A stretch of 64,000 bases of DNA from Streptomyces sp. PsTaAH-137. Its GTDB lineage: Bacteria; Actinomycetota; Actinomycetes; Streptomycetales; Streptomycetaceae. The translations under genes and the position numbers were made by a program. The notes under the pieces are model-generated. The model searched no databases and was not told where the DNA came from. It saw only the letters and a program-made list of their open reading frames with translations. Numbering within the stretch: the first letter of the stretch is position 1; each line of letters begins with the position of its first letter. The DNA lies in contig NZ_QLLY01000015.1 in the NCBI RefSeq assembly GCF_003259365.1, positions 124,001 to 188,000 on the forward strand. Direction: 5' to 3'. Positions 9,234-17,150 of this stretch are shown piece by piece.

Positions 9234-10742
9234 TCACATGTGGACGACCGGTGCCGCCGCCGCGTCCTGCCGCACAGCCCCACGCCGGTACAGCAGGAAG
9301 GTGATGACCGCGCCGGCGGCGAAGAAGCCCGCCGACCACCAGAACGCGGTCGTGTAGCTCTCGATCGTGGCCTGCGCCTGGGTCAGCTTGTCCGCCGGGT
9401 TGCGGCCCGCGAGGTAGCTGGTGGCGGCGCTCGCCGCGAGGGTGCTCAGCAGGGCGGTGCCGATCGAACCGCCCACCTGCTGCATGGTGTTGACCGTCGC
9501 GGAGGCGACGCCGGCGTCCTCGGCGCCGATCCCGCTGGTGGCCAGCGACATCGCGGGCGGCATCACGGCGCCCAGGCCCGCGCCGATCACGAGCAGCTGC
9601 GGCAGTACGTGGGTGGAGAACCCGGAGTCGAGACCGATCCCGGTCAGCCAGGCCATGCCGAGCGCGGCGACGGCGAACCCGCCGGGAATGATGATCTTCG
9701 GGCCGATCCGCGGCACCAGGACCGTGGTGGAGATCTGCGCCATGACCATCAGCGTGGCCATCATCGGCAGGAACGCGACACCGGTCTTGGTGGGGCTGAA
9801 GCCCAGGTTCAGCTGCAGGTAGTACGTGAGGAACAGGAACACGCCGAACATGCCCGCACCGGTGATGAGCACGGTGATGAACGAGGCGGCGCGGTCCCGG
9901 TCGAGCAGGACGCGCATCGGCAGCAGCGGGTGCGCGGCCCGGGTCTGCCACCAGGTGAACGCCGCGAGGAGAACGCCGCCGGCGAGCAGGAAGCCCCAGG
10001 TCAGCGGGGAACCCCAGTCGTGGGTCTCCGCGTTGCTGAACCCGTACACGACCGAGAACAGACCGGCCGAGACGAGCACGGTGCCGGGCAGGTCCAGCTT
10101 GGAGCCCGCCGCGTCGCGGTGGTTGCTCAACAGCATCCAGCCGCCCGCGAAGGCGACGACCGCGAAGACGAGGTTCACGTAGAGCGTCCAGCGCCAGTCG
10201 AGCGCGTCGGTCAGGACACCGCCGAGCAGCAGGCCGACCGCGCCGCCCGCACCGGCGATCGCGCCGTAGACGCTGAACGCCTTGGCGCGCTCCTTGGCGT
10301 CGGTGAACGTCGTGTTCAGCAGTGACAGGGCCGCGGGGGCGAGCAGCGCGCCGAAGACGCCCTGAAGGGCTCGCGCCGTCACCAGCATCCCGAAGCCGGT
10401 GGAGGCGCCGCCGAGGACCGAGGCGCCCGCGAAGCCCGCGATGCCGATGAGGAAGGCCGGCTTGCGGCCGAAGAGGTCGGCGATGCGGCCGCCGAGCAGC
10501 AGGAGCGAGGCGAAGGCCAGCGCGTACGCCGTGACGATCCACTGCCGGTTGCCGTCGCTGAAGCCCAGGTCCTGCTGGGCCGAGGGGAGCGCGATGTTCA
10601 CGATGGTCGCGTCGAGCACGACCATCAGCTGGGCGATGCCGATGATGCCGAGGATCCACCAGCGCTTGCGGGACACGTCGTGGGTGTCCGGCGTGCGCCG
10701 GGCGGAGGCGTCGGTGGCCTCGACCGCGGAGGTCTGAGACAT
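9234..10742 (-). CDS. MFS multidrug exporter, DHA2 (14-TM) family
   Basis: Proton-coupled efflux protein of 502 residues with about 14 predicted helices. The family motif LDATIVNIALPSAQ appears in the first helix, and the loop motif LGGRIADLFGRKPAF between helices 2 and 3 is typical of the EmrB/QacA group. ATG 10742 is preferred over GTG 10751 because GGAG then sits 8 bases upstream. The gene has two palindromic operator-like sites in its promoter region (10800-10818 and 10848-10869) but no regulator gene beside it. Substrate unknown; drug or metabolite export is inferred from the family. Confidence 0.92.
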   Translation of the reverse strand: MSQTSAVEATDASARRTPDTHDVSRKRWWILGIIGIAQLMVVLDATIVNIALPSAQQDLGFSDGNRQWIVTAYALAFASLLLLGGRIADLFGRKPAFLIGIAGFAGASVLGGASTGFGMLVTARALQGVFGALLAPAALSLLNTTFTDAKERAKAFSVYGAIAGAGGAVGLLLGGVLTDALDWRWTLYVNLVFAVVAFAGGWMLLSNHRDAAGSKLDLPGTVLVSAGLFSVVYGFSNAETHDWGSPLTWGFLLAGGVLLAAFTWWQTRAAHPLLPMRVLLDRDRAASFITVLITGAGMFGVFLFLTYYLQLNLGFSPTKTGVAFLPMMATLMVMAQISTTVLVPRIGPKIIIPGGFAVAALGMAWLTGIGLDSGFSTHVLPQLLVIGAGLGAVMPPAMSLATSGIGAEDAGVASATVNTMQQVGGSIGTALLSTLAASAATSYLAGRNPADKLTQAQATIESYTTAFWWSAGFFAAGAVITFLLYRRGAVRQDAAAAPVVHM

Positions 10743-10799
10743 GAGAGCCACTCCAGGGAAGTGAGGGTCGCGGCCGGATAAGCACCGCGTAAGCTAAGT

Positions 10800-10818
10800 G
10801 AACGAAACGGTTTCGTTC
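10800..10818. promoter_or_regulatory. Perfect 19-base palindromic operator upstream of MFS gene
   Basis: GAACGAAACGGTTTCGTTC is a perfect 9+1+9 palindrome located 58 bases upstream of the MFS start. Its size and symmetry are those of TetR-family sites. It would lie near the downstream end of the MFS promoter. Confidence 0.7.
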
Positions 10819-10847
10819 CGGTCCTGGATGATCGTAAGCCTCTCGCT

Positions 10848-10869
10848 AGCGAAACGGCAACGTTTCGCT
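10848..10869. promoter_or_regulatory. Second palindromic operator upstream of MFS gene
   Basis: AGCGAAACG and CGTTTCGCT form perfect 9-base arms with a 4-base spacer (GCAA). The core CGAAACG/CGTTTCG is shared with the site at 10800. On the minus strand a TTGCCG / TACGAT pair (18-base spacing) lies within and beside this site, so binding should block transcription of the exporter. Confidence 0.65.
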
Positions 10870-10902
10870 GGGTGGGTGACCGAGGTAACACCCCGGAGCG
10901 CG

Positions 10903-10941
10903 CCGATGCCCGGCACTCCGTGGGGGAGTGCCGGGCATCGG
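10903..10941 (-). terminator. Perfect 17-bp hairpin terminator after the 402-residue gene
   Basis: Bases 10903-10919 pair perfectly with 10925-10941 around a 5-base loop, 20 bases beyond the stop of the minus-strand gene. It insulates that gene from the MFS promoter region. Confidence 0.85.
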
Positions 10942-10960
10942 CGGGCGCGCTGCGACTGGG

Positions 10961-12169
10961 TCAGCTGCCGCTCTTCGCCTTCTGCAGGGCGGAGATGCAG
11001 GTCGAGATCGCCTGCTGGAGCTCCTCCAGGCGCTGCAGCATGTCGTCCTCGACGATGTCGTCCATCTCCTCACCGTCGACGTCGTCGAAGGTCAGCTCCT
11101 CGAACGCCTTCGTCGCCTTCTGCAGGCTGCTGTAGAACTTCGCGCGCCGCTCCTGGACCCGCAGCTCGGGATCCTTCTCGACGGTCTCGGCGACCAGCGT
11201 GCGCACGCTGTCGTAGGCCTCCTGGGCCCACTCGCCCGTCTCCTCGTCCTCGTCCAGCTCGTCGATCAGGGAGAGGTGGCGCTCGGCCTCCTCGCGCAGC
11301 GAGCGCGGAGCCTCGATCTTCTGCCCCGCGGGCGTCTTGACCTGCCCCTCCTCGACGATCTTCCGTACGTAGTCGAGCTGGCCGCCGGTCTTGCTCTCCT
11401 CTGCGACCGCCTTCTTCAGGTCGTCGGTGCGCACGATGTCGCGGGCCATGCCCGTGCGCAGCACCGGGTCCTCGCCGAGCCGGTCCATCAGCGCCTTGCG
11501 GGCGGCCTCCGCCGTACCCGGGTCGGCGAGGATCGCGGCGCGCAGCGCGGTCGGGTTCTCCGCGACCTCCAGCGCCTTCGTCGGCCGGATGCCCTCCGCC
11601 TCGGCGGCCTCGGTGATCGCCTGGCCGCGCACGGAGGTGCCGCTGGAGCGCGACACGTAGTACGACAGCCAGACGTCGGCCTCGGGCAGCTCGATCTCGG
11701 CGCCCGGCGCGAGCGACTCGAACTGCGGCACGATGCCGTCGTCCGCCGCGCGGTCCCACGCCTTGTAGAAGCGCATGACCCGGTCGGCCGAGCAGCCGGC
11801 GAGCTCGGCGAACCGGCGCGCCGAGACCTTGGACGTCTCACCGGCCGGCTGCCCGCCGGGACGCACGCTGCGCGCCACCTTCAGCGCGAACGCCCAGCCG
11901 CCCGTGCGCGCGTACACGCCGAACTCGTGCGCGTCGCGGGTGATCGCCTCCGGTACCTCGGCGGAGTCGTTCTCGGCCTCTTCCTCCAGTTCTTCCGACT
12001 GCTCCGGCGCGGCGGCGGTGTCCGCCGGGGGCTGCCAGAAGTTGCCCGCCTCCTCGTCCGTCGTGCTCCCCTGTGCGTCGACCGCGGGCGCGGACTCGGC
12101 GGCCTGCGGCGGTACGGCGTCGTCGCCGGTCGGGGCCGCTGTTTCGGACGCGTCGATGGCTACGGTCAC
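10961..12169 (-). CDS. Unknown acidic protein with a possible central HTH
   Basis: A 402-residue protein I do not recognise. The first 75 residues are Ala/Glu/Pro-rich and probably disordered. Residues about 116-140 (VSARRFAELAGCSADRVM) read like a helix-turn-helix, and residues 180-402 are helical, charged and probably coiled-coil. The C-terminus ends in an acidic stretch (DDVDGEEMDDIVEDD) and a Cys-containing helix. No signal peptide or membrane segment is present. A GTG start with AGGAG 8 bases upstream and a perfect terminator mark it as a real single-gene unit. DNA binding is only suggested by the HTH-like segment. Confidence 0.8.
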   Translation of the reverse strand: MTVAIDASETAAPTGDDAVPPQAAESAPAVDAQGSTTDEEAGNFWQPPADTAAAPEQSEELEEEAENDSAEVPEAITRDAHEFGVYARTGGWAFALKVARSVRPGGQPAGETSKVSARRFAELAGCSADRVMRFYKAWDRAADDGIVPQFESLAPGAEIELPEADVWLSYYVSRSSGTSVRGQAITEAAEAEGIRPTKALEVAENPTALRAAILADPGTAEAARKALMDRLGEDPVLRTGMARDIVRTDDLKKAVAEESKTGGQLDYVRKIVEEGQVKTPAGQKIEAPRSLREEAERHLSLIDELDEDEETGEWAQEAYDSVRTLVAETVEKDPELRVQERRAKFYSSLQKATKAFEELTFDDVDGEEMDDIVEDDMLQRLEELQQAISTCISALQKAKSGS

Positions 12170-12483
12170 GTAGATGCTCCTGGGTGATCGGGCGCGGGTG
12201 GTTGACGGACCACTTTATCGCTCCGATTGGGCTGATTTGCGCGTCAGTTGTCGCGTCGCGCGTCCCGTCCCCCGGGACCGCCGCCGACCCCGTGCCGGGC
12301 CCGTCGCTCGAGGCTCCCCCGCCCACGACCGACGGGCCCGGGCCTCTACCGTGTGCCGCGGCGGGAGAGCGGGCGCACGGGAGGCTCTGCGCAGCAGCAT
12401 CTCAGGACGGGCGCCTGGTGAAGATGGGCCGACCGACCCTGTCGCGGGGCCGAACGGCCCGGATTCCGTGGAGGCGCCCGGTG
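12170..12483. other. Intergenic region with promoter of the 402-residue gene
   Basis: Holds the promoter side of the minus-strand 402-residue gene, including a short inverted repeat GTGGT-N6-ACCAC (12198-12213) beside an AT-rich patch (ACTTTATCG). A small GGGCCG-AA-CGGCCC stem at 12447-12460 lies just after the ppa gene end and may help terminate it. No convincing gene on either strand. Confidence 0.5.
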
Positions 12484-12999
12484 TCAGCCGGCGCCCTGCC
12501 CGCGCAGAGCCGCGCGAGCCCGGGCGATCTCCTCGTACGCCTTGTCGCGGCCCTCCCAGTGCGAGCCGTCCACCGACTTCCCGGGTTCCAGGTCCTTGTA
12601 GACCTCGAAGAAGTGGGTGATCTCCAGGCGGTCGAACTCCGGGATGTCCTCGATGTCCTGGATTGAGGTGTGGCGCGGGTCGTGGGCGGGGACGCAGAGG
12701 ATCTTCTCGTCGGGGCCCTTCTCGTCGCTCATCACGAACATGCCGATCGCCCGGCACTCGACGGCGCAGCCGGGGAACGTGGCCTCGTCGGTCAGCACCA
12801 GGGCGTCCAGCGGGTCACCGTCACCGCCGAGCGTGCCCTCGACGTAGCCGTAGTCCGCGGGGTACTGGGTCGAGGTGAACAGCATCCGGTCCAGGCGGAT
12901 GCGGCCCAGCTCGTGGTCCATCTCGTACTTGTTGCGGGAGCCCTGCGGGATCTCCACGATCACGTCGAACGCCCCGGCGTGTGCCTCACTGCCGCCCAA
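12484..12999 (-). CDS. ppa: Inorganic pyrophosphatase, family I
   Basis: Hydrolyses pyrophosphate to phosphate, pulling biosynthetic reactions forward; soluble cytosolic enzyme. The 171-residue chain has the family I signature DGDPLDALV, the segment GSRNKYEMDHELGRIRLDR, and the late FFEVYKDLEPGKSV block. The frame opens with a TTG codon at 12999 preceded by AGGAGG at ideal spacing, so TTG is the probable start. The N-terminal extension (GGSEAHAGA) before FDVIVEIPQGSRN and several substitutions suggest a paralogue. From general knowledge the primary Streptomyces copy usually sits elsewhere, near a D-Ala-D-Ala carboxypeptidase gene. Activity is expected, since all the metal-binding acidic residues visible to me are kept. 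Confidence 0.92.
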   Translation of the reverse strand: MGGSEAHAGAFDVIVEIPQGSRNKYEMDHELGRIRLDRMLFTSTQYPADYGYVEGTLGGDGDPLDALVLTDEATFPGCAVECRAIGMFVMSDEKGPDEKILCVPAHDPRHTSIQDIEDIPEFDRLEITHFFEVYKDLEPGKSVDGSHWEGRDKAYEEIARARAALRGQGAG

Positions 13000-13074
13000 G
13001 GTGGCCTCCTTGCCCCATGGTCGCCCGTTTCGGTGCCCCCGAGTGTGCGCCGAAGGCGACGGGGGCGGAACCCC

Positions 13075-13575
13075 TCAGGCGCCGGAGTGAAGGGCGAACT
13101 CGAGTTCCGGCCGGTCCCAGGCGACGGCCGGGGGGCAGGCCGGAGCGGTGCCGGTGCGGTGGGCCCCCACGCTGCGGTAGAAGCCCTCGGCGGGCGGATG
13201 CGACACCACCCGGACGCGGTCGAGCCCGGCGGCGCGGGCCTCGTCCCGCATGTGGGCGACCAGCAGCCGCCCGATGCCGCGGCCCTGCGCCGCGTCGGCG
13301 ACGAACATCAGGTCCAGCTCGGCCGGGTCGATCAGCAGCGCGTAGAAGCCGAGGATCCGCTCGCCGGCGTCCTCCGCCTCGTCGACCGCGACGAAGACCC
13401 GGTGGGTGTCGATGTAGGCGGGGCCCACGCGGTAGCCCTCGACCATCGCCGCGTACCGGCCCTCGTAGGCCCGGGAGCCGCGCACGAGACGGGTGAGCCG
13501 CTTGGCGTCCCGCGCGGTGGCCCGGCGGACCGTCACGGACGGCCCTCGTCCCGGGCGCGTAATGCTCGCAGTCAT
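13075..13575 (-). CDS. GNAT family N-acetyltransferase
   Basis: Acetyl-CoA-dependent N-acetyltransferase of 166 residues. The acetyl-CoA pyrophosphate loop is visible as ADAAQGRGIGRLLVAHM (Q-x-x-G-x-G/A type), preceded by the beta-strand VFVAVDEAEDAGERILGFYAL. The C-terminal half (RVVSHPPAEGFYRSVGAHRTG) matches the small-molecule acetyltransferase pattern. The start lacks a ribosome site but has TAATAC 12 bases upstream on the minus strand, consistent with a leaderless mRNA. It lies upstream of ppa on the same strand. Substrate unknown. Confidence 0.85.
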   Translation of the reverse strand: MTASITRPGRGPSVTVRRATARDAKRLTRLVRGSRAYEGRYAAMVEGYRVGPAYIDTHRVFVAVDEAEDAGERILGFYALLIDPAELDLMFVADAAQGRGIGRLLVAHMRDEARAAGLDRVRVVSHPPAEGFYRSVGAHRTGTAPACPPAVAWDRPELEFALHSGA

Positions 13576-13605
13576 GACACGAGTATTACGTACCGGAGGG
13601 GCCGG

Positions 13606-14775
13606 TCATGCCGTGGGGACCGTCCCGTGGACCTGGCGCAGGAACGCGGCGTTGTCGGGGGTCTTGCGGAGCTTGTCGAGGAGGGCCTCGTAGCCGGAGC
13701 GTCCGTCGCGCCCCTGAAGGGCCCGGCGCAGTCCGCTCACGGCCGCCAGCTCGGCGGCGGGCAGCAGCAGTTCCTCCCTGCGGGTGCCGGACGGGGTGAT
13801 GTCGACGGCCGGGAAGACGCGGGCGTCGGCGAGGGTGCGGTCCAGGCGCAGCTCCATGTTGCCGGTGCTCTTGAGCTCTTCGAAGTAGTAGTCGTCGGCG
13901 CGGGAACCGGTGTCCACCAGCGCCGTGGCGAGGATGGTCAGGGAACCCGCCTCCTCGGTGTTGCGGGCCGCTCCGAACAGCCGCTTGGGGCCGAGCAGCG
14001 CGGCCGCGTCGACGCCGCCCGACAGGGTGCGGCCGCCCTTGGACGACACCGCGGCGGCGTTGTTGTGGGCGCGGCACAGGCGGGTCAGCGAGTCGAGCAG
14101 GATGATCACGTCGACGCCGCGCTCGACGAGGCGCTTGGCGCGCTCCACGGCGAGTTCGGCGAGCGCGATGTGGGTCTTGGCGGGCCGGTCGAAGGTCGAG
14201 GCGAGGACCTCGCCGCGCACCGAGCGCCGCATGTCGGTGACCTCCTCGGGGCGCTCGTCGAGGAGCACCACCATCAGGTGGGCCTCGGGGTGGCGGTCGG
14301 CGATCGCGGCGGCGAGCTGCTGGAGCAGGACGGTCTTGCCGGTCTTGGGCGGCGCGACGATCAGGCCGCGCTGTCCCTTGCCGACGGGCGCGACCAGGTC
14401 GACGACACGGCCGGCGAGGCCGCCCGCGGGGCTGTCGAGGCGCAGCCTGCGGGCCGGGTGGAGCGGGGTGAGATCGGCGAACCGGGGACGGTTGCGCGCC
14501 GTCTCGGCGGGGAGCCCCTCGATGGTCTCGACCCGGGCGAGCGTGCGCGGCCTGCCGCACACCCCGGTGACGAAGTCACCGGCGCGCAGGCCGCGTTGGC
14601 GGATGAGCTGGGCCGGGACCTGGACGTCGTCCGACGTGGGGATCAGGCCGGGGGAGCGCAGAAATCCGGCCCCGTTCCCGGTGATGTCGAGGACACCGGC
14701 CGCGCCGACCGCGGCTTCGGTGGAAGTGGTGGGGGCGCCGGACTGCTCCGGCGCGCGGAGTGTGGTGGTGGTCAT
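13606..14775 (-). CDS. Short transcription termination factor Rho paralogue
   Basis: RNA-dependent hexameric ATPase of the Rho family, only 389 residues. Actinobacterial housekeeping Rho is normally about 650-700 residues because of a large basic N-terminal insert, which is absent here. A cold-shock-type RNA-binding segment (GFLRSPGLIPTSDDVQVPAQ, about 38-57) is present. The Walker A APPKTGKT is at about 141-148 and Walker B VIILLDSLTR at about 224-232. The Q-loop GGRTLSGGVDAAALL and R-loop STGNMELRLDRTLAD are intact, so it should be active. A full-length Rho is assumed elsewhere. Weak ribosome site (AAAGGA, long spacing) and a long 5' leader. It may act on selected transcripts; that is inference. 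Confidence 0.9.
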   Translation of the reverse strand: MTTTTLRAPEQSGAPTTSTEAAVGAAGVLDITGNGAGFLRSPGLIPTSDDVQVPAQLIRQRGLRAGDFVTGVCGRPRTLARVETIEGLPAETARNRPRFADLTPLHPARRLRLDSPAGGLAGRVVDLVAPVGKGQRGLIVAPPKTGKTVLLQQLAAAIADRHPEAHLMVVLLDERPEEVTDMRRSVRGEVLASTFDRPAKTHIALAELAVERAKRLVERGVDVIILLDSLTRLCRAHNNAAAVSSKGGRTLSGGVDAAALLGPKRLFGAARNTEEAGSLTILATALVDTGSRADDYYFEELKSTGNMELRLDRTLADARVFPAVDITPSGTRREELLLPAAELAAVSGLRRALQGRDGRSGYEALLDKLRKTPDNAAFLRQVHGTVPTA

Positions 14776-15146
14776 GGTCGATCAGGGTCCTTTCGCGGAC
14801 TGCGGTCACGCGGACAAAGAGAGAGGGGGTGGGATTCCGGCGATACGGGCGACGGGCGGACAGGTCACGCCCGGCCGGCCGGGAGAAATTCCTGGAACAG
14901 GGGCGGGACGGAACCCGTCGGAACCTGTTGACCAGGGGTGATGCGCGCCAAGAGCGGTGGCGTCACATGTCGAGCACGATGACGTCGAGCGCTCGGGCGC
15001 CGATAAGAGAGATTCGGTACGGATGCCTCGCTGGCCCGATGGGCAGAAGAGGAGGCGTACACATGTACCACTCGCAAGGTACCACGCCACCCCCGGTGCG
15101 CGGCAAGCCCGGATTTCCGGGGGCCGCCGACCTATGCTGAGCGGCC
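14776..15146. other. Divergent intergenic region between rho paralogue and methyltransferase
   Basis: Provides the leader of the rho paralogue (minus) and the promoter of the methyltransferase (plus). A 25-codon plus-strand frame starts at ATG 15063 behind an excellent GAGGAGG site and ends at 15140, 6 bases before the methyltransferase ATG. Its codons are not strongly biased, so it may be a leader peptide or chance. TATGCT at 15133-15138 lies close before the methyltransferase ATG and could serve as a -10 for a leaderless mRNA. Confidence 0.4.
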
Positions 15147-15866
15147 ATGTTCACCCCTCAGGGCCCGACCCTTCGCGAACTGGCCGTTCAGGCGCTGTCG
15201 TCGGTCGAGCGCGGCTACGACCTGCTCGCGCCGAAGTTCGACCACACGCCGTTCCGGACCCCGGACGCCATCCTCGACCCGGTCGCGCGGGCCCTGCGCG
15301 GCATGGGTCCCCACCGCACCGGGCTCGACCTCTGCTGCGGCACGGGAGCGGGCCTCGGAGTGCTGCGGGAGGCCGGCGTCGAGCGGGCCGTCGGGGTCGA
15401 CTTCAGCGCCGGAATGCTGGACGTCGCACGACGGGGAGAGCCCACGGCGTCGTACGTGCGTGGGGACGCGCTCGCCCTGCCGTTCGGGCCCGTTTTCGAC
15501 CTGTTGGTCAGCTTCGGGGCGTTCGGGCACTTTCTGCCGCGCCAGCAGGCGGAGTTGTTCGCCCAGGTGAGTCAGGTGCTGCGCCCCGGCGGGCAGTTCG
15601 TGTTCCCGATGCCCGCACCCGCGCGGCCGGGCTCGCGCGGCTACTGGGCCATGCTCGGCTTCGACGCGGTGATGCGGGTGCGCAACGCGGTGTGGCGGCC
15701 GCCGTTCGTCATGTACTACCGGGTGTTCCGGTTCGGCGATGTGTGCCGGGAGTTGGACCGCGCCGGCTTCGATCTGGAGCTGCGGGCCCTGCCCGAGCTG
15801 GGGGAGCGGCCGGACGGCAGCCCGCGGTGCGGACTCGTCGTCGCCACGCGCCGGGCCCAGGGGTGA
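15147..15866 (+). CDS. Class I SAM-dependent methyltransferase
   Basis: Methyltransferase of 239 residues. The SAM-binding motif I is LDLCCGTGAGLGVL, followed by the acidic loop GVDFSAGMLDVARR, then motif post-I RGDALALPFG and motif III VLRPGGQFVFPMP, in the usual order of the Methyltransf_11/25 fold. The target cannot be inferred; it does not resemble ribosomal or ubiquinone/menaquinone enzymes closely. Single gene, transcribed divergently from the rho paralogue. Confidence 0.9.
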   Translation: MFTPQGPTLRELAVQALSSVERGYDLLAPKFDHTPFRTPDAILDPVARALRGMGPHRTGLDLCCGTGAGLGVLREAGVERAVGVDFSAGMLDVARRGEPTASYVRGDALALPFGPVFDLLVSFGAFGHFLPRQQAELFAQVSQVLRPGGQFVFPMPAPARPGSRGYWAMLGFDAVMRVRNAVWRPPFVMYYRVFRFGDVCRELDRAGFDLELRALPELGERPDGSPRCGLVVATRRAQG

Positions 15867-15957
15867 CGTTCACGCGACGTAGTGTCAAAAGCTCGTCACT
15901 GCACGTGAATTGTGTGCAAAGAATGCAGGGTATGACCGAGTTTTTTCACAACAGACT

Positions 15958-16004
15958 TTGAAATGGTCACGGGAAGGTCACTAGTGTCAGGGCTTCGACC
16001 TTCC
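15958..16004 (+). promoter_or_regulatory. Promoter with flanking inverted repeat before NlpC/P60 gene
   Basis: TTGAAA (15958-15963) and TAGTGT (15982-15987), spaced 18 bases, form a vegetative-type promoter. The -10 element sits inside an inverted repeat GGAAGGTC (15972-15979) / GACCTTCC (15997-16004) with a 17-base spacer, which could be an operator. Sequence evidence only. Confidence 0.55.
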
Positions 16005-16014
16005 ACTCGGGCGA

Positions 16015-16052
16015 TCACGCACATCAGGTGCGTGACGGTGGAGGGGCACCGT
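16015..16052 (+). other. Two consecutive hairpins in the NlpC/P60 5' leader
   Basis: TCACGCAC/GTGCGTGA (16015-16022, 16028-16035) forms an 8-bp hairpin. It is followed directly by ACGGTG/CACCGT (16035-16040, 16047-16052). Both lie between promoter and GTG start. A regulatory leader is possible, but the fold does not match the c-di-AMP (ydaO) riboswitch known upstream of other Streptomyces wall hydrolase genes. Confidence 0.45.
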
Positions 16053-16096
16053 CCATGGGGTTTTTCCCGGGCGGCCGGAAGAAGGAGCTCGCCTTC

Positions 16097-17128
16097 GTGG
16101 CGTCCCACCGTCGACCCAAGCAGCCGAGCCGCACCCGTGTGACCGTGCTCACCGCGACCGCCGCCGCTGCCGTCGCCCTGACCTCCCAGGCCGCCAACGC
16201 GGCCCCGAAGCCCACGAAGAGCGAGGTCAAGGCCAAGGTCGACAAGCTCTACGAAGAGGCCGAGCGGGCCACCAACCAGTACGACGGGGCCAAGGAGAAC
16301 CAGGAGAAGCTGCAGAAGCAGATCGACCGGCTCCAGGACAAGGTCGCCCGCGAGCAGAGCGAGCTGAACGAACTGCGCACCGGTCTCGGCGCGATGGCCA
16401 GTGAGCAGTACCGCTCCGGCGGCATCGACGCCTCGGTCCAGCTCTTCCTCTCCGCCGACCCGGACGACTACCTCGACAAGGCGTCCACCCTCGACTCGCT
16501 CTCCGAGCAGCAGCTGGAGTCACTGAAGAAGGTCCAGGCGAAGCAGCGCACGCTCGCCCAGGAGCGCGCCGAGGCCGCCGAGAAACTCAAGGACCTCGCC
16601 GACACCCGCACCGAACTCGGCAAGAAGAAGCGGGAGATCCAGGGCAAGCTGAGCGAGGCGCAGAAGCTGCTCAACTCCCTGACCGCCGCCGAGCGCCAGG
16701 AGATGGCCGACGCCGAGACCCGCGCCAGCCGCTCCTCCGCGAGCCGCGTCGACCTCGGCAACGAGGTGGCTGCCTCCAAGTTCGGCGCCGCCGCCCTGAA
16801 CGCCGCGGCCAGCCAACTCGGCAAGCCCTACCTCCGCGGCGGCACAGGACCCAACTCCTACGACTGCTCGGGCCTGACCCAGTGGGCGTACGCGCAGGCC
16901 GGCGTCCAGATCTCCCGCGTCACCTACACCCAGGTCAACGAGGGACCCCACATCGGCATGAGCCAGCTCAAGCCCGGTGACCTCGTCTTCTTCAACAACA
17001 CCGAGCACGTCGGCATCTACGCGGGCAACGGCCAGGTGATCCATGCCCCCTACCCGGGAACCGTCGTCCGCTACGAGTCGATGAGCACGATCGGCAGCTT
17101 CCAGTTCGGCGTCCGCGTCGCGGGCTGA
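16097..17128 (+). CDS. Secreted NlpC/P60 (C40) peptidoglycan endopeptidase
   Basis: Cell-wall hydrolase cutting peptide stems, of the RipA/CwlO-like layout. A signal peptide (VTVLTATAAAAVALTSQAANA) is followed by a long coiled-coil (about 30-215, many Lys/Glu/Gln heptads) and a C-terminal NlpC/P60 domain. The catalytic Cys is in DCSGLTQWAYAQAG, the His in EHVGIYAGNGQ, with a third polar residue near HAPYPG. The coiled coil normally inhibits or positions the enzyme. I use GTG 16097, preceded by AAGGAG at 9 bases, rather than the longer frame from 16028. A dedicated promoter and hairpin leader precede it. Confidence 0.92.
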   Translation: MASHRRPKQPSRTRVTVLTATAAAAVALTSQAANAAPKPTKSEVKAKVDKLYEEAERATNQYDGAKENQEKLQKQIDRLQDKVAREQSELNELRTGLGAMASEQYRSGGIDASVQLFLSADPDDYLDKASTLDSLSEQQLESLKKVQAKQRTLAQERAEAAEKLKDLADTRTELGKKKREIQGKLSEAQKLLNSLTAAERQEMADAETRASRSSASRVDLGNEVAASKFGAAALNAAASQLGKPYLRGGTGPNSYDCSGLTQWAYAQAGVQISRVTYTQVNEGPHIGMSQLKPGDLVFFNNTEHVGIYAGNGQVIHAPYPGTVVRYESMSTIGSFQFGVRVAG

Positions 17129-17150
17129 CGGGGGCGTCCCCCGCCCCGGA

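Noticed and set aside
14806..15090. Minus-strand 94-codon ORF in the rho leader
   Set aside because: No ribosome site, unbiased codon use and a Ser/Pro-rich translation with no resemblance to known proteins.
15867..16096. c-di-AMP (ydaO-type) riboswitch before the NlpC/P60 gene
   Set aside because: Expected for some Streptomyces wall hydrolases, but the conserved core sequences are not present; only simple hairpins are seen.
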